From NCBI GenBank assembly GCA_028671895.1, contig CM053804.1, forward strand, positions 191,001 to 255,000: a stretch of DNA of 64,000 nt, read 5' to 3'. Of this stretch, positions 1 to 14,000 are shown in pieces. The translations under genes were made by a program, and so were the position numbers. The notes beneath the pieces are model-generated. The model was not told where the DNA came from. It searched no databases and saw nothing but the letters and a program-made list of their open reading frames with translations. The number at the start of each line of letters is the position of its first letter. Position 1 is the first letter of the stretch. This DNA is from Oenanthe sinensis. Its lineage: Eukaryota; Streptophyta; Magnoliopsida; Apiales; Apiaceae.

Positions 1-503
1 CCGGGTGATGATAAAAGTGGACATCGGGTATATCATGAGTCGTATGAGAAATATGAATGATAGATAAAGGATTTAACCCTCCTATAATTAGGAGAGATAT
101 TATTGGCCTCTTGATTGAGTGAGACTATAAAATGCATGGCCGTGCTCAAATAATGATTTGTTTTTCATAGTCTACTCATGGATCAAGTAAACCCGGATTA
201 AATGTTGAAGAGGATGACTAAATACATGCCTCGAGTTTAATCTATAATATATATGGTTAAAGGGATTATATTACACGGAAACATTAATCACGAAAGGTTT
301 TATCGAATCACGATTTAATTATTGTTTAATTAGGTAGCAATGATGTATTACTAGATACCGCTCATTGTTTATAATTTTATTGGAGAATAAAATTATTGCT
401 AATTAAATAATAGCCTATAGGGTCACACACATAGAGCACCTAGAGGAATAGTTAATTTAAATTATAGATTTAAATTAATTGATGATTAATTCGAATTTAT
501 TAT

Positions 504-594
504 ATTAATTAAGTGAGACTTAATTAATTGAAATAAATTCGGATTTGAAGAATTATATTTTTGCCAATAATAATTAAGTATGACTTAATTATTA
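504..594 (+). promoter_or_regulatory. Pair of AT-rich inverted repeats in U3
   Basis: Two perfect inverted repeats stand about 65 bp apart. The first has 11-bp arms (504-514 and 518-528) around GAG. The second has 12-bp arms (568-579 and 583-594) around ATG. Both share the core AATTAAGT-N3-ACTTAATT. The same paired arrangement occurs in the middle element's LTRs (33863-33887 and 33941-33963) and at least partly in the right element's LTRs, upstream of the TATA box each time. A dimeric factor site or a structured element is possible; function is inferred only from conservation. Confidence 0.55.
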
Positions 595-654
595 ATTAAA
601 TAATAGAAGCATGTTTTATTATTTAATCCTATGCCTACATGGGTTAGGTTTTTG

Positions 655-733
655 CTAAAAAGGCCCATTAACCAATCATTATAAATAGATAATGATAGGT
701 TAAATGGCTTGCACATTTTTGTAAAAACCCTAG
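655..733 (+). promoter_or_regulatory. LTR core promoter: TGGGCC site, CCAAT, TATA, telo-box
   Basis: GGCCCA (reverse of the TGGGCC site II motif) lies at about 661-667, CCAAT at 672-676, TATAAATAG at 680-688, and the telo-box AAACCCTA at 725-732. Spacing is that of a compact plant pol II promoter, with transcription expected a few tens of bases after the TATA box. The same set occurs at 63809-63860 and 56262-56340 on the minus strand. Site II plus telo-box is known from plant ribosomal-protein and cell-cycle gene promoters. Confidence 0.6.
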
Positions 734-1048
734 CAGAAGAGGCAGCATAGGAAGAGGCAGAGAGAATTCGAAACCTATCAAAGGAGGCTAGTACTTCCGT
801 TCCGTGTTCAAGATCGTGAGACGTTCTTGAAGGTGCTCGTGTGGATACCATAGAGGTGCTTTCGAGAGGAAGACACAAATCGTGATAGCAAGGATCTCCG
901 TTGAGTTCGTGGCATTCAAAATCTTAATAGGTATGATTCGATTATCACCATAATCCGTCAATTCTTATACATGATCCTGCGTTTGGGTTCCGAAAATTTT
1001 CGTTATATTTACGTTTATCCGCTGCGTTTAATGCCTCGGAACCCAACA

Positions 1049-1053
1049 ATATG
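1049..1053. repeat. Satellite side of LTR junction (presumed TSD copy ATATG)
   Basis: The first five bases after the LTR end are ATATG, the expected length of a copia target-site duplication. The partner copy would lie left of the window, so it is unverified. The five bases occupy the same place in the monomer as the ATATC duplication around the middle element. Confidence 0.5.
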
Positions 1054-4000
1054 TTGGAATCCAGACCTCAAACGGAGCTGATATAAAAAAATATAGATTT
1101 TGAAGAATCCTCAAAGGGGGTAGTACACGAGAATTTGCAAAAACTTGACTATGGGTCTTTTATGGATATTAAATTAATATTTTGGTATATTTGTGTCCCT
1201 ACGGATATTTGAATTAGAATTTGACCATATATGTTGGAGTTCGGACCTCAAACGGAACTGATATAAAAAAATATAGATTTTGAAGAATCCTCAAAGGGGG
1301 TAGTACACGAGAATTTGCTAAAACATGACTATGGGTCTTTTTTGGATATTAAATTAATATTTTGGTATATTTGTGTCCCTATGGATATTTGAATTAGAAT
1401 TTGACCATATATCCTGGAGTCCGGACCTCAAACGGAGCTGATATAAAAAAGATGGATTTTGAATAATCCTGAAAGGGGGTAGTACACGAGGTTTTGCTAA
1501 AACTTGAATCGGGGTCTTTTATGGATATTAAATTAATATTTTGGTATATTTGTCTCCCTATGGATATTTGAATTAGAATTAAACCATATATGTTGGAATC
1601 CAGACCTCAAACGGAGCTGATATAAAAAAATATAGATTTTGAAGAATCCTCAAAGGGGGTAGTACACGAGAATTTGCAAAAACTTGACTATGGGTCTTTT
1701 ATGGATATTAAATTAATATTTTGGTATATTTGTGTCCCTATGGATATTTGAATTAGAATTTGACCATATATGTTGGAATCCAGACCTCAAACGGATCTGA
1801 TATAAAAAAATATAGATTTTGAAGAATCCTCAAAGGAGGTAGTACACGAGAATTTGCTAAAACTTGACTATGAGTCTTTTATGGATATTAAATTCATATT
1901 TTTATATATTTGTGTCCCTATGGATATTTGAATTAGAATTTGACCATATATGTTGGAGTTCGGACCTCAAACGGAGCTGATATAAAAAAAGATGGATTTT
2001 AAATAATCCTGAAAGGGGGTAGTACACGAGGTTTTGCTAAAACTTGAATCGGGGTCTTTTATGGATATTAAATTAATATTTTGGTATATTTGTGTCCCTA
2101 TGGATATTTGAATTAGAATTAAACCATATATGTTGGAATCCAGACCTCAAACGGAGCTGATATAAAAAAATATAGATTTTGAAGAATCCTCAAAGGGGGT
2201 AGTACACGAGAATTTGCTAAAACTTGACTATGGGTCTATTATGGATATTAAATTAATATTTTTGTATATTTGTGTCCCTATGGATATTTGAATTAGAATT
2301 TGACCATATATGTTGGAGTTCGGACCTCAAACGGAACTGATATAAAAAAATATAGATTTTGAAGAATCCTCAAAGGGGGTAGTACACGAGAATTTGCTAA
2401 AACTTGACTATGGGTCATTTATGGATATTAAATTAATATTTTGGTATATTTGTGTCCCTATGGATATTTGAATTAGAATTTGACCATATATGCTGGAGTC
2501 CGGACCTCAAACGGAGCTGATATAAAAAAAGATGGATTTTGAATAATCCTGAAATGGGGTAGTACATGAGGTTTTGCTAAAACTTGAATCGGGTTCTTTT
2601 ATGGATATTAAATTAATATTTTGGTATATTTGTGTCCCTATGGATATTTGAATTAGAATTTGACCATATATGTTGGAATCCAGACCTCAAACGGAGCTGA
2701 TATAAAAAAATATAGATTTTGAAGAATCCTCAAAGGAGGTAGTACACGAGAATTTGCTAAAACTTGACTATGAGTCTTTTATGGATATTAAATTCATATT
2801 TTTATATATTTGTGTCCCTATGGATATTTGAATTAGAATTTGACCATATATGTTGGAGTGCGGACCTCAAACGGAGCTGATATAAAAAAAGATGGATTTT
2901 GAATAATCCTGAAAGAGGGTAGTACACGAGGTTTTGCTAAAACTTGAATCGGGGTCTTTTATGGATATTAAATTAATATTTTGGTATATTTGTGTCCCTA
3001 TGGATATTTGAATTAGAATTAAACCATATATGTTGGAATCCAGACCTCAAACGGAGCTGATATAAAAAAATATAGATTTTGAAGAATCCTCAAAGGGGGT
3101 AGTACACGAGAATTTGCTAAAACTTGACTATGGGTCTATTATGGATATTAAATTAATATTTTTGTATATTTGTGTCCCTATGGATATTTGAATTAGAATT
3201 TGACCATATATGTTGGAGTTCGGACCTCAAACGGAACTGATATAAAAAAATATAGATTTTGAAGAATCCTCAAAGGGGGTAGTACACGAGAATTTGCTAA
3301 AACTTGACTATGGGTCTTTTATGGATATTAAATTAATATTTTGGTATATTTGTGTCCCTATGGATATTTGAATTAGAATTTGACCATATAGGCTGGAGTC
3401 CGGACCTCAAACGGAGCTGATATAAAAAAAGATGGATTTTGAATAATCCTGAAAGGGGGTAGTACACGAGGTTTTGCTAAAACTTGAATCGGGGTCTTTT
3501 ATGGATATTAAATTAATATTTTGGTATATTTGTGTCCCTATGAATATTTGAATTAGAATTAAACCATATATGTTGGAATCCAGACCTCAAACGGAGCTGA
3601 TATAAAAAAATATAGATTTTGAACAATCCTCAAAGGGGGTAGTACACGAGAATTTGCAAAAACTTGACTATGGGTCTTTTATGGATATTAAATTAATATT
3701 TTGGTATATTTGTGTCCCTATGGATATTTGAATTAGAATTTGACCATATATGTTGGAATCCAGACCTCAAACGGATCTGATATAAAAAAATATAGATTTT
3801 GAAGAATCCTCAAAGGAGGTAGTACACGAGAATTTGCTAAAACTTGACTATGGGTCTTTTATGGATATTAAATTAATATTTTGGTATATTTGTGTCCCTA
3901 TGGATATTTGAATTAGAATTTGACCATATAGGCTGGAGTCCGGACTTCAAACGGAGCTGATATAAAAAAAGATGGATTTTGAATAATCCTGAAAGGGGGT

Positions 4001-7000
4001 AGTACACGAGGTTTTGCTAAAACTTGAATCGGGGTCTTTTATGGATATTAAATTAATATTTTGGTATATTTGTGTCCCTATGAATATTTGAATTAGAATT
4101 AAACCATATATGTTGGAATCCATACCTCAAACGGAGCTGATATAAAAAAATATAGATTTTGAACAATCCTCAAAGGGGGTAGTACACGAGAATTTGCAAA
4201 AACTTGACTATGGGTCTTTTATGGATATTAAATTAATATTTTGGTATATTTGTGTCCCTATGGATATTTGAATTAGAATTTGACCATATATGTTGGAATC
4301 CAGACCTCAAACGGATCTGATATAAAAAAATATAGATTTTGAAGAATCCTCAAAGGAGGTAGTACACGAGAATTTGCTAAAACTTGACTATGAGTCTTTT
4401 ATGGATATTAAATTCATATTTTTATATATTTGTGTCCCTATGGATATTTGAATTAGAATTTGACCATATATGTTGGAGTTCGGACCTCAAACGGAGCTGA
4501 TATAAAAAAAGATAGATTTTGAATAATCCTGAAAGGGGGTAGTACACGAGGTTTTGCTAAAACTTGAATCGGGGTCTTTTATGGATATTAAATTAATATT
4601 TTGGTATATTTGTGTCCCTATGGATATTTGAATTAGAATTAAACCATATATGTTGGAATCCAGACCTCAAACGGAGCTGATATAAAAAAATATAGATTTT
4701 GAAGAATCCTCAAAGGGGGTAGTACACGAGAATTTGCTAAAACTTGACTATGGGTCTATTATGGATATTAAATTAATATTTTTGTATATTTGTGTCCCTA
4801 TGGATATTTGAATTAGAATTTGACCATATATGTTGGAGTTCGGACCTCAAACGGAACTGATATAAAAAAATATAGATTTTGAAGAATCCTCAAAGGGGGT
4901 AGTACACGAGAATTTGCTAAAACTTGACTATGGGTCTTTTATGGATATTAAATTAATATTTTGGTATATTTGTGTCCCTATGGATATTTGAATTAGAATT
5001 TGACCATATAGACTGGAGTCCGGACCTCAAACGGAGCTGATATAAAAAAAGATGGATTTTGAATAATCCTGAAAGGGGGTAGTACACGAGGTTTTGCTAA
5101 AACTTGAATCGGGGTCTTTTATGGATATTAAATTAATATTTTGGTATATTTGTGTCCCTATGAATATTTGAATTAGAATTAAACCATATATGTTGGAATC
5201 CAGACCTCAAACGGAGCTGATATAAAAAAATATAGATTTTGAACAATCCTCAAAGGGGGTAGTACACGAGAATTTGCAAAAACTTGACTATGGGTCTTTT
5301 ATGGATATTAAATTAATATTTTGGTATATTTGTGTCCCTATGGATATTTGAATTAGAATTTGACCATATATGTTGGAATCCAGACCTCAAACGGATCTGA
5401 TATAAAAAAATATAGATTTTGAAGAATCCTCAAAGGAGGTAGTACACGAGAATTTGCTAAAACTTGACTATGAGTCTTTTATGGATATTAAATTCATATT
5501 TTTATATATTTGTGTCCCTATGGATATTTGAATTAGAATTTGACCATATATGTTGGAGTTCGGACCTCAAACGGAGCTGATATAAAAAAAGATGGATTTT
5601 GAATAATCCTGAAAGGGGGTAGTACACGAGGTTTTGCTAAAACTTGAATCGGGGTCTTTTATGGATATTAAATTAATATTTTGGTATATTTGTGTCCCTA
5701 TGGATATTTGAATTAGAATTAAACCATATATGTTGGAATCCAGACCTCAAACGGAGCTGATATAAAAAAATATAGATTTTGAAGAATCCTCAAAGGGGGT
5801 AGTACACGAGAATTTGCTAAAACTTGACTATGGGTCTATTATGGATATTAAATTAATATTTTTGTATATTTGTGTCCCTATGGATATTTGAATTAGAATT
5901 TGACCATATATGTTGGAGTTCGGACCTCAAATGGAACTGATATAAAAAATATAGATTTTGAAGAATCCTCAAAGGGGGTAGTACACGAGAATTTGCTAAA
6001 ACTTGACTATGGGTCTTTTATGGATATTAAATTAATATTTTGGTATATTTGTGTCCCTATGGATATTTGAATTAGAATTTGACCATATATGCTGGAGTCC
6101 GGACCTCAAACGGAGCTGATATAAAAAAAGATGGATTTTGAATAATCCTGAAATGGGGTAGTACACGAGGTTTTGCTAAAACTTGAATCGGGGTCTTTTA
6201 TGGATATTAAATTAATATTTTGGTATATTTGTGTCCCTATGGATATTTGAATTAGAATTTGACCATATATGTTGGAATCCAGACCTCAAACGAAGCTGAT
6301 ATAAAAAAATATAGATTTTGAAGAATCCTCAAAGGAGGTAGTACACGAGAATTTGCTAAAACTTGACTATGAGTCTTTTATGGATATTAAATTCATATTT
6401 TTATATATTTGTGTCCCTATGGATATTTGAATTAGAATTTGACCATATATGTTGGAGTTCGGACCTCAAACGGAGCTGATATAGAAAAAGATGGATTTTG
6501 AATAATCCTGAAAGGGGGTAGTACACGAGGTTTTGCTAAAACTTGAATCGGGGTCTTTTATGGATATTAAATTAATATTTTGGTATATCTGTGTCCCTAT
6601 GGATATTTGAATTAGAATTTGACCATATATGTTAGAATCCAGACCTCAAACGGATCTGATATAAAAAAATATAGATTTTGAAGAATCCTCAAAGGAGGTA
6701 GTACACGAGAATTTGCTAAAACTTGACTATGAGTCTTTTATGGATATTAAATTCATATTTTTATATATTTGTGTTCCTATGGATATTTGAATTAGAATTT
6801 GACCATATATGTTGGAGTTCGGACCTCAAACGGAGCTGATATAAAAAAAGATGGATTTTGAATAATCCTGAAAGGGGGTAGTACACGAGGTTTTGCTAAA
6901 ACTTGAATCGGGGTCTTTTATGGATATTAAATTAATATTTTGGTATATTTGTGTCCCTATGGATATTTGAATTAGAATTAAACCATATATGTTGGAATCC

Positions 7001-10000
7001 AGACCTCAAACGGAGCTGATATAAAAAAATATAGATTTTGAACAATCCTCAAAGGGGGTAGTACACGAGAATTTGCAAAAACTTGACTATGGGTCTTTTA
7101 TGGATATTAAATTAATATTTTGGTATATTTGTGTCCCTATGGATATTTGAATTAGAATTTGACCATATATGTTGGAATCCAGACCTCAAACGGATCTGAT
7201 ATAAAAAAATATAGATTTTGAAGAATCCTCAAAGGAGGTAGTACACGAGAATTTGCTAAAACTTGACTATGAGTCTTTTATGGATATTAAATTCATATTT
7301 TTATATATTTGTGTCCCTATTGATATTTGAATTAGAATTTGACCATATATGTTGGAGTTCGGACCTCAAACGGAGCTGATATAAAAAAAGATGGATTTTG
7401 AATAATCCTGAAAGGGGGTAGTACACGAGGTTTTGCTAAAACTTGAATCGGGGTCTTTTATGGATATTAAATTAATATTTTGGTATATTTGTGTCCCTAT
7501 GAATATTTGAATTAGAATTAAACCATATATGTTGGAATCCAGACCTCAAACGGAGCTGATATAAAAAAATATAGATTTTGAACAATCCTCAAAGGGGGTA
7601 GTACACGAGAATTTGCAAAAACTTGACTATGGGTCTTTTATGGATATTAAATTAATATTTTGGTATATTTGTGTCCCTATGGATATTTGAATTAGAATTT
7701 GACCATATATGTTGGAATCCAGACCTCAAACGGATCTGATATAAAAAAATATAGATTTTGAAGAATCCTCAAAGGAGGTAGTACACGAGAATTTGCTAAA
7801 ACTTGACTATGAGTCTTTTATGGATATTAAATTCATATTTTTATATATTTGTGTCCCTATGGATATTTGAATTAGAATTTGACCATATATGTTGGAGTTC
7901 GGACCTCAAACGGAGCTGATATAAAAAAAGATGGATTTTGAATAATCCTGAAAGGGGGTAGTACACGAGGTTTTGCTAAAACTTGAATCGGGGTCTTTTA
8001 TGGATATTAAATTAATATTTTGGTATATTTGTGTCCCTATGGATATTTGAATTAGAATTAAACCATATATGTTGGAATCCAGACCTCAAACGGAGCTGAT
8101 ATAAAAAAATATAGATTTTGAAGAATCCTCAAAGGGGGTAGTACACGAGAATTTGCTAAAACTTGACTATGGGTCTATTATGGATATTAAATTAATATTT
8201 TTGTATATTTGTGTCCCTATGGATATTTGAATTAGAATTTGACCATATATGTTGGAGTTCGGACCTCAAACGGAACTGATATAAAAAAATATAGATTTTG
8301 AAGAATCCTCAAAGGGGGTAGTACACGAGAATTTGCTAAAACTTGACTATGGGTCTTTTATGGATATTAAATTAATATTTTGGTATATTTGTGTCCCTAT
8401 GGATATTTGAATTAGAATTTGACCATATATGCTGGAGTCCGGACCTCAAACGGAGCTGATATAAAAAAAGATGGATTTTGAATAATCCTTAAATGGGGTA
8501 GTACACGAGGTTTTGCTAAAACTTGAATCGGGGTCTTTTATGGATATTAAATTAATATTTTGGTATATTTGTGTCCCTATGGATATTTGAATTAGAATTT
8601 GACCATATATGTTGGAATCCAGACCTCAAACGAAGCTGATATAAAAAAATATAGATTTTGAAGAATCCTCAAAGGAGGTAGTACACGAGAATTTGCTAAA
8701 ACTTGACTATGAGTCTTTTATGGATATTAAATTCATATTTTTATATATTTGTGTCCCTATGGATATTTGAATTAGAATTTGACCATATATGTTGGAGTTC
8801 GGACCTCAAACGGAGCTGATATAGAAAAAGATGGATTTTGAATAATCCTGAAAGGGGGTAGTACACGAGGTTTTGCTAAAACTTGAATCGGGGTCTTTTA
8901 TGGATATTAAATTAATATTTTGGTATATCTGTGTCCCTATGGATATTTGAATTAGAATTTGACCATATATGTTAGAATCCAGACCTCAAACGGATCTGAT
9001 ATAAAAAAATATAGATTTTGAAGAATCCTCAAAGGAGGTAGTACACGAGAATTTGCTAAACTTTGACTATGAGTCTTTTATGGATATTAAATTCATATTT
9101 TTATATATTTGTGTCCCTATGGATATTTGAATTAGAATTTGACCATATATGTTGGAGTTCGGACCTCAAACGGAACTGATATAAAAAAATATAGATTTTG
9201 AAGAATCCTCAAAGGGGGTAGTACACGAGAATTTGCTAAAACTTGACTATGGGTCTTTTATGGATATTAAATTAATATTTTGGTATATTTGTGTCCCTAT
9301 GGATATTTGAATTAGAATTTGACCATATATGCTGGAGTCCGGACCTCAAACGGAGCTGATATAAAAAAAGATGGATTTTGAATAATCCTGAAATGGGGTA
9401 GTACACGAGGTTTTGCTAAAACTTGAATCGGGGTCTTTTATGGATATTAAATTAATATTTTGGTATATTTGTGTCCCTATGGATATTTGAATTAGAATTT
9501 GACCATATATGTTGGAATCCAGACCTCAAACGAAGCTGATATAAAAAAATATAGATTTTGAAGAATCCTCAAAGGAGGTAGTACACGAGAATTTGCTAAA
9601 ACTTGACTATGAGTCTTTTATGGATATTAAATTCATATTTTTATATATTTGTGTCCCTATGGATATTTGAATTAGAATTTGACCATATATGTTGGAGTTC
9701 GGACCTCAAACGGAGCTGATATAGAAAAAGATGGATTTTGAATAATCCTGAAAGGGGGTAGTACACGAGGTTTTGCTAAAACTTGAATCGGGGTCTTTTA
9801 TGGATATTAAATTAATATTTTGGTATATCTGTGTCCCTATGGATATTTGAATTAGAATTTGACCATATATGTTAGAATCCAGACCTCAAACGGATCTGAT
9901 ATAAAAAAATATAGATTTTGAAGAATCCTCAAAGGAGGTAGTACACGAGAATTTGCTAAAACTTGACTATGAGTCTTTTATGGATATTAAATTCATATTT

Positions 10001-11130
10001 TTATATATTTGTGTCCCTATGGATATTTGAATTAGAATTTGACCATATATGTTGGAGTTCGGACCTCAAACGGAGCTGATATAAAAAAAGATGGATTTTG
10101 AATAATCCTGAAAGGGGGTAGTACACGAGGTTTTGCTAAAACTTGAATCGGGGTCTTTTATGGATATTAAATTAATATTTTGGTATATTTGTGTCCCTAT
10201 GGATATTTGAATTAGAATTAAACCATATATGTTGGAATCCAGACCTCAAACGGAGCTGATATAAAAAAATATAGATTTTGAAGAATCCTCAAAGGGGGTA
10301 GTACACGAGAATTTGCTAAAACTTGACTATGGGTCTATTATGGATATTAAATTAATATTTTTGTATATTTGTGTCCCTATGGATATTTGAATTAGAATTT
10401 GACCATATATGCTGGAGTCCGGACCTCAAACGGAGCTGATATAAAAAAAGATGGATTTTGAATAATCCTGAAAGGGGGTAGTACACGAGGTTTTGCTAAA
10501 ACTTGAATCGGGGTCTTTTATGGATATTTAATTAATATTTTGGTATATTTGTGTCCCTATGAATATTTGAATTAGAATGAAACCATATATGTTGGAATCC
10601 AGACCTCAAACGGAGCTGATATAAAAAAATATAGATTTTGAAGGATCCTCAAAGGGGGTAGTACACGAGAATTTGCTAAAACTTGACTATGGGTCTTTTA
10701 TGGATATTAAATTAATATTTTTGTATATTTGTGTCCCTATGGATATTTGAATTAGAAGTTGACCATATATGTTGGAGTTCGGACCTCAAACGGAACTGAT
10801 ATAAAAAAATATAGATTTTGAAGAATCCTCAAAGGGGGTAGTACACGAGAATTTGCTAAAACTTGACTATGGGTCTTTTATTGATATTAAATTAATATTT
10901 TGGTATATTTGTGTCCCTATGGATATTTGAATTAGAATTTGACCATATATGCTGGAGTCCGGACCTCAAACGGAACTGATATAAAAAAATATAGATTTTG
11001 AAGAATCCTCAAAGGGGGTAGTACACGAGAATTTGCTAAAACATGACTATGGGTCTTTTATGGATATTAAATTAATATTTTGGTATATTTGTGTCCTTAT
11101 GGATATTTGAACTAGAATTTGACCATATAT
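1049..11130 (+). repeat. Satellite array, domain A (180-bp monomers, irregular HORs)
   Basis: Head-to-tail monomers, nearly all 180 bp, keep register over many kilobases. Each contains a variable start (TGTTGGAATCCAG, TGTTGGAGTTCGG, TGCTGGAGTCCGG and others), then ACCTCAAACGG, an A-tract of usually seven A, TAGTACACGAG, TTGCTAAAAC, and an AT-rich half ending TTGACCATATAT. A marker monomer with ATTCATATTTTTATAT recurs at about 1891, 2791, 4411, 5491, 6390, 6750, 7290, 7830, 8730, 9090, 9630 and 9990, giving steps of 2, 3, 5, 6 and 9 monomers. Markers CGAAGCTGAT (6291, 8631, 9531) and ATAGAAAAAG (6481, 8821, 9721) reveal 2340-bp (13-mer) and 900-bp (5-mer) copies. No coding potential is seen. 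Confidence 0.95.
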
Positions 11131-14000
11131 GCTGGAGTCCGGACCTCAAACGGAATTGATATAAAAAAATATAGATTTTGAAGAATCCTCAAAGGGGGTA
11201 GTACACGAGGTTTTGCTAAAACTTGAATCGGGGTCATTTATGGATATTAAATTAATATTTTGGTATATTTGTGTCCCTATGGATATTTGAATTAGAATTT
11301 GACCATATATCCTGGAGTCCGGACCTCAAACGGAGCTGATATAAAAAAGATGGATTTTGAATAATCCTGAAAGTGAGTAGTACACGAGGTTTTGCTAAAA
11401 CTTGAATCGGGGTCTTTTATGGATATTAAATTAATATTTTAGTATATTTGTGTCCCTATGGATATTTGAATTAGAATTAAACCATATATGTTAGAGTACG
11501 GATCTCAAACGGAGCTGATATAAAAAATATAGATTTTGAAGAATCCTCAAAGTGGGTAGTACACGAGAATTTGCTAAAACTTGGCTATTGGTCTTTTATG
11601 GATATTAAATTAATATTTTGGTATATTTGTGTCCCTATGGATATTTGAATTAGAATTTGACCACATATGTTGGAGTTCGGACCTCAAACGGAACTGATAT
11701 AAAAAAATATAGATTTTGAAGAATCCTCAAAGGGGGTAGTACACGAAAATTTGCTAAAACATGACTATGGGTCTTTTATGGATATTAAATTAATATTTTG
11801 GTATATTTGTGTCCCTATGGATATTTGAATTAGAATTTGACCATATATCCTGGAGTCCGGACCACAAACGGAGCTGATATAAAAAAGATGGATTTTGAAT
11901 AATCCTGAAAGGGGGTAGTACACGAGGTTTTGCTAAAACTTGAATCGGGGTCTTTTATGGATATTAAATTAATATTTTGGTATATTTGTGTCCCTATGGA
12001 TATTTGAATTAGAATTAAACCATATATGTTGGAATCCAGACCTCAAACGGAGCTGATATAAAAAATATAGATTTTGAAGCATCCTCAAAGGGGGTAGTAC
12101 ACGAGAATTTGCTAAAACTTGACTATGGGTCTTTTATGGATATTAAATTAATATTTTTGTATATTTGTGTCCCTATGGATATTTGAATTAGAATTTGACC
12201 ATATATGCTGGAGTCCGGACCTCAAACGGAACTGATATAAAAAAATATAGATTTTGAAGAATTCTCAAAGGGGGTAGTACACGAGGTTTTGCTAAAACTT
12301 GAATCGGGGTCATTTATGGATATTAAATTAATATTTTGGTATATTTGTGTCCCTATGGATATTTGAATTAGAATTTGACCATATATCCTGGAGTCCGGAC
12401 CTCAAACGGAGCTGATATAAAAAAGATGGATTTTGAATAATCCTGAAAGTGGGTAGTACACGAGGTTTTGCTAAAACTTGAATCGGGGTCTTTTATGGAT
12501 ATTAAATTAATATTTTAGTATATTTGTGTCCCTATGGATATTTGAATTAGAATTAAACCATATATGTTAGAGTACGGATCTCAAACGGAGCTGATATAAA
12601 AAATATAGATTTTGAAGAATCCTCAAAGTGGGTAGTACACGAGAATTTGCTAAAACTTGGCTATTGGTCTTTTATGGATATTAAATTAATATTTTGGTAT
12701 ATTTGTGTCCCTATGGATATTTGAATTAGAATTTGACCACATATGTTGGAGTTCGGACCTCAAACGGAACTGATATAAAAAAATATAGATTTTGAAGAAT
12801 CCTCAAAGGGGGTAGTACACGAAAATTTGCTAAAACATGACTATGGGTCTTTTATGGATATTAAATTAATATTTTGGTATATTTGTGTCCCTATGGATAT
12901 TTGAATTAGAATTTGACCATATATCCTGGAGTCCGGACCACAAACGGAGCTGATATAAAAAAGATGGATTTTGAATAATCCTGAAAGGGGGTAGTACACG
13001 AGGTTTTGCTAAAACTTGAATCGGGGTCTTTTATGGATATTAAATTAATATTTTGGTATATTTGTGTCCCTATGGATATTTGAATTAGAATTAAACCATA
13101 TATGTTGGAATCCAGACCTCAAACGGAGCTGATATAAAAAATATAGATTTTGAAGCATCCTCAAAGGGGGTAGTACACGAGAATTTGCTAAAACTTGACT
13201 ATGGGTCTTTTATGGATATTAAATTAATATTTTTGTATATTTGTGTCCCTATGGATATTTGAATTAGAATTTGACCATATATGTTGGAGTTCGGACCTCA
13301 AACGGAACTGATATAAAAAAATATAGATTTTGAAGAATCCTCAAAGGGGGTAGTACACGAGAATTTGCTAAAACTTGACTATGGGTCTTTTATTGATATT
13401 AAATTAATATTTTGGTATATTTGTGTCCCTATGGATATTTGAATTAGAATTTGACCATATATGCTGGAGTCCGGACCTCAAACGGAACTGATATAAAAAA
13501 AAATAGATTTTGAAGAATCCTCAACGGGGGTAGTACACGAGAATTTGCTAAAACATGACTATGGGTCTTTTATGGATATTAAATTAATATTTTGGTATAT
13601 TTGTGTCCCTATGGATATTTGAATTAGAATTTGACTATATATCCTGGAGTCCGGACCTCAAACGGAGCTGATATAAAAAAGATGGATTTTGAATAATCCT
13701 CAAAGGGGGTAGTACACGAGGTTTTGCTAAAACTTGAATCGGGGTCTTTTATGGATATTAAATTAATATTTTGGTATATTTGTGTCCCTATGGATATTTG
13801 AATTAGAATTTGACCATATATCCTGGAGTCCGGACCTCAAACGGAGCTGATATAAAAAAGATGGATTTTGAATAATCCTGAAAGGGGGTAGTACACGAGG
13901 TTTTGCTAAAACTTGAATCGGGGTCTTTTATTGATATTAAATTAATATTTTGGTATATTTGTGTCCCTATGGATATTTGAATTAGAATTAAACCATATAT
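11131..14000 (+). repeat. Satellite array, domain B first part (6-mer HOR, about 1076 bp)
   Basis: The same monomer family, but many monomers are 179 bp because the A-tract is shorter (six A). The marker GTTAGAGTACGGATCTC occurs at 11490 and 12566, 1076 bp apart, defining a 6-mer HOR. Neighbouring variants (a GACCACAAACGG monomer, a GAAGCATCC monomer, a GACCACATATG monomer) repeat in the same order in each copy. Confidence 0.92.

Larger units (their letters stand above)
1..1048 (+). mobile_element. Ty1/copia LTR, 5' end cut by window edge
   Basis: This is the 3' two-thirds of an LTR in plus orientation, ending in CCCAACA at 1048 where satellite begins. It matches the reverse complement of the LTRs at 55949-57502 and 63493-64000, so it is the same family. 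Against the visible 508 bp at 63493-64000 I count about eight differences. It may be a solo LTR or the 3' LTR of an element to the left; the window cannot tell. It carries a TATA box, a telo-box and two AT-rich inverted repeats. By comparison with the 1554-bp full LTR, about 500 bp lie outside the window. Confidence 0.93.

Noticed and set aside
725..732. AAACCCTA as a trace of telomeric DNA
   Set aside because: Only a single unit occurs in each LTR at a fixed place by the TATA box, which fits a telo-box promoter motif rather than telomere repeats.
585..878. 97-codon minus-strand open frame in the left LTR, with a related one at 63663-63872 on the plus strand and another at 56047-56232
   Set aside because: All are antisense to the LTR promoter and R-U5 region. 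They recur because the LTRs are related, and show no domain or codon-level conservation.
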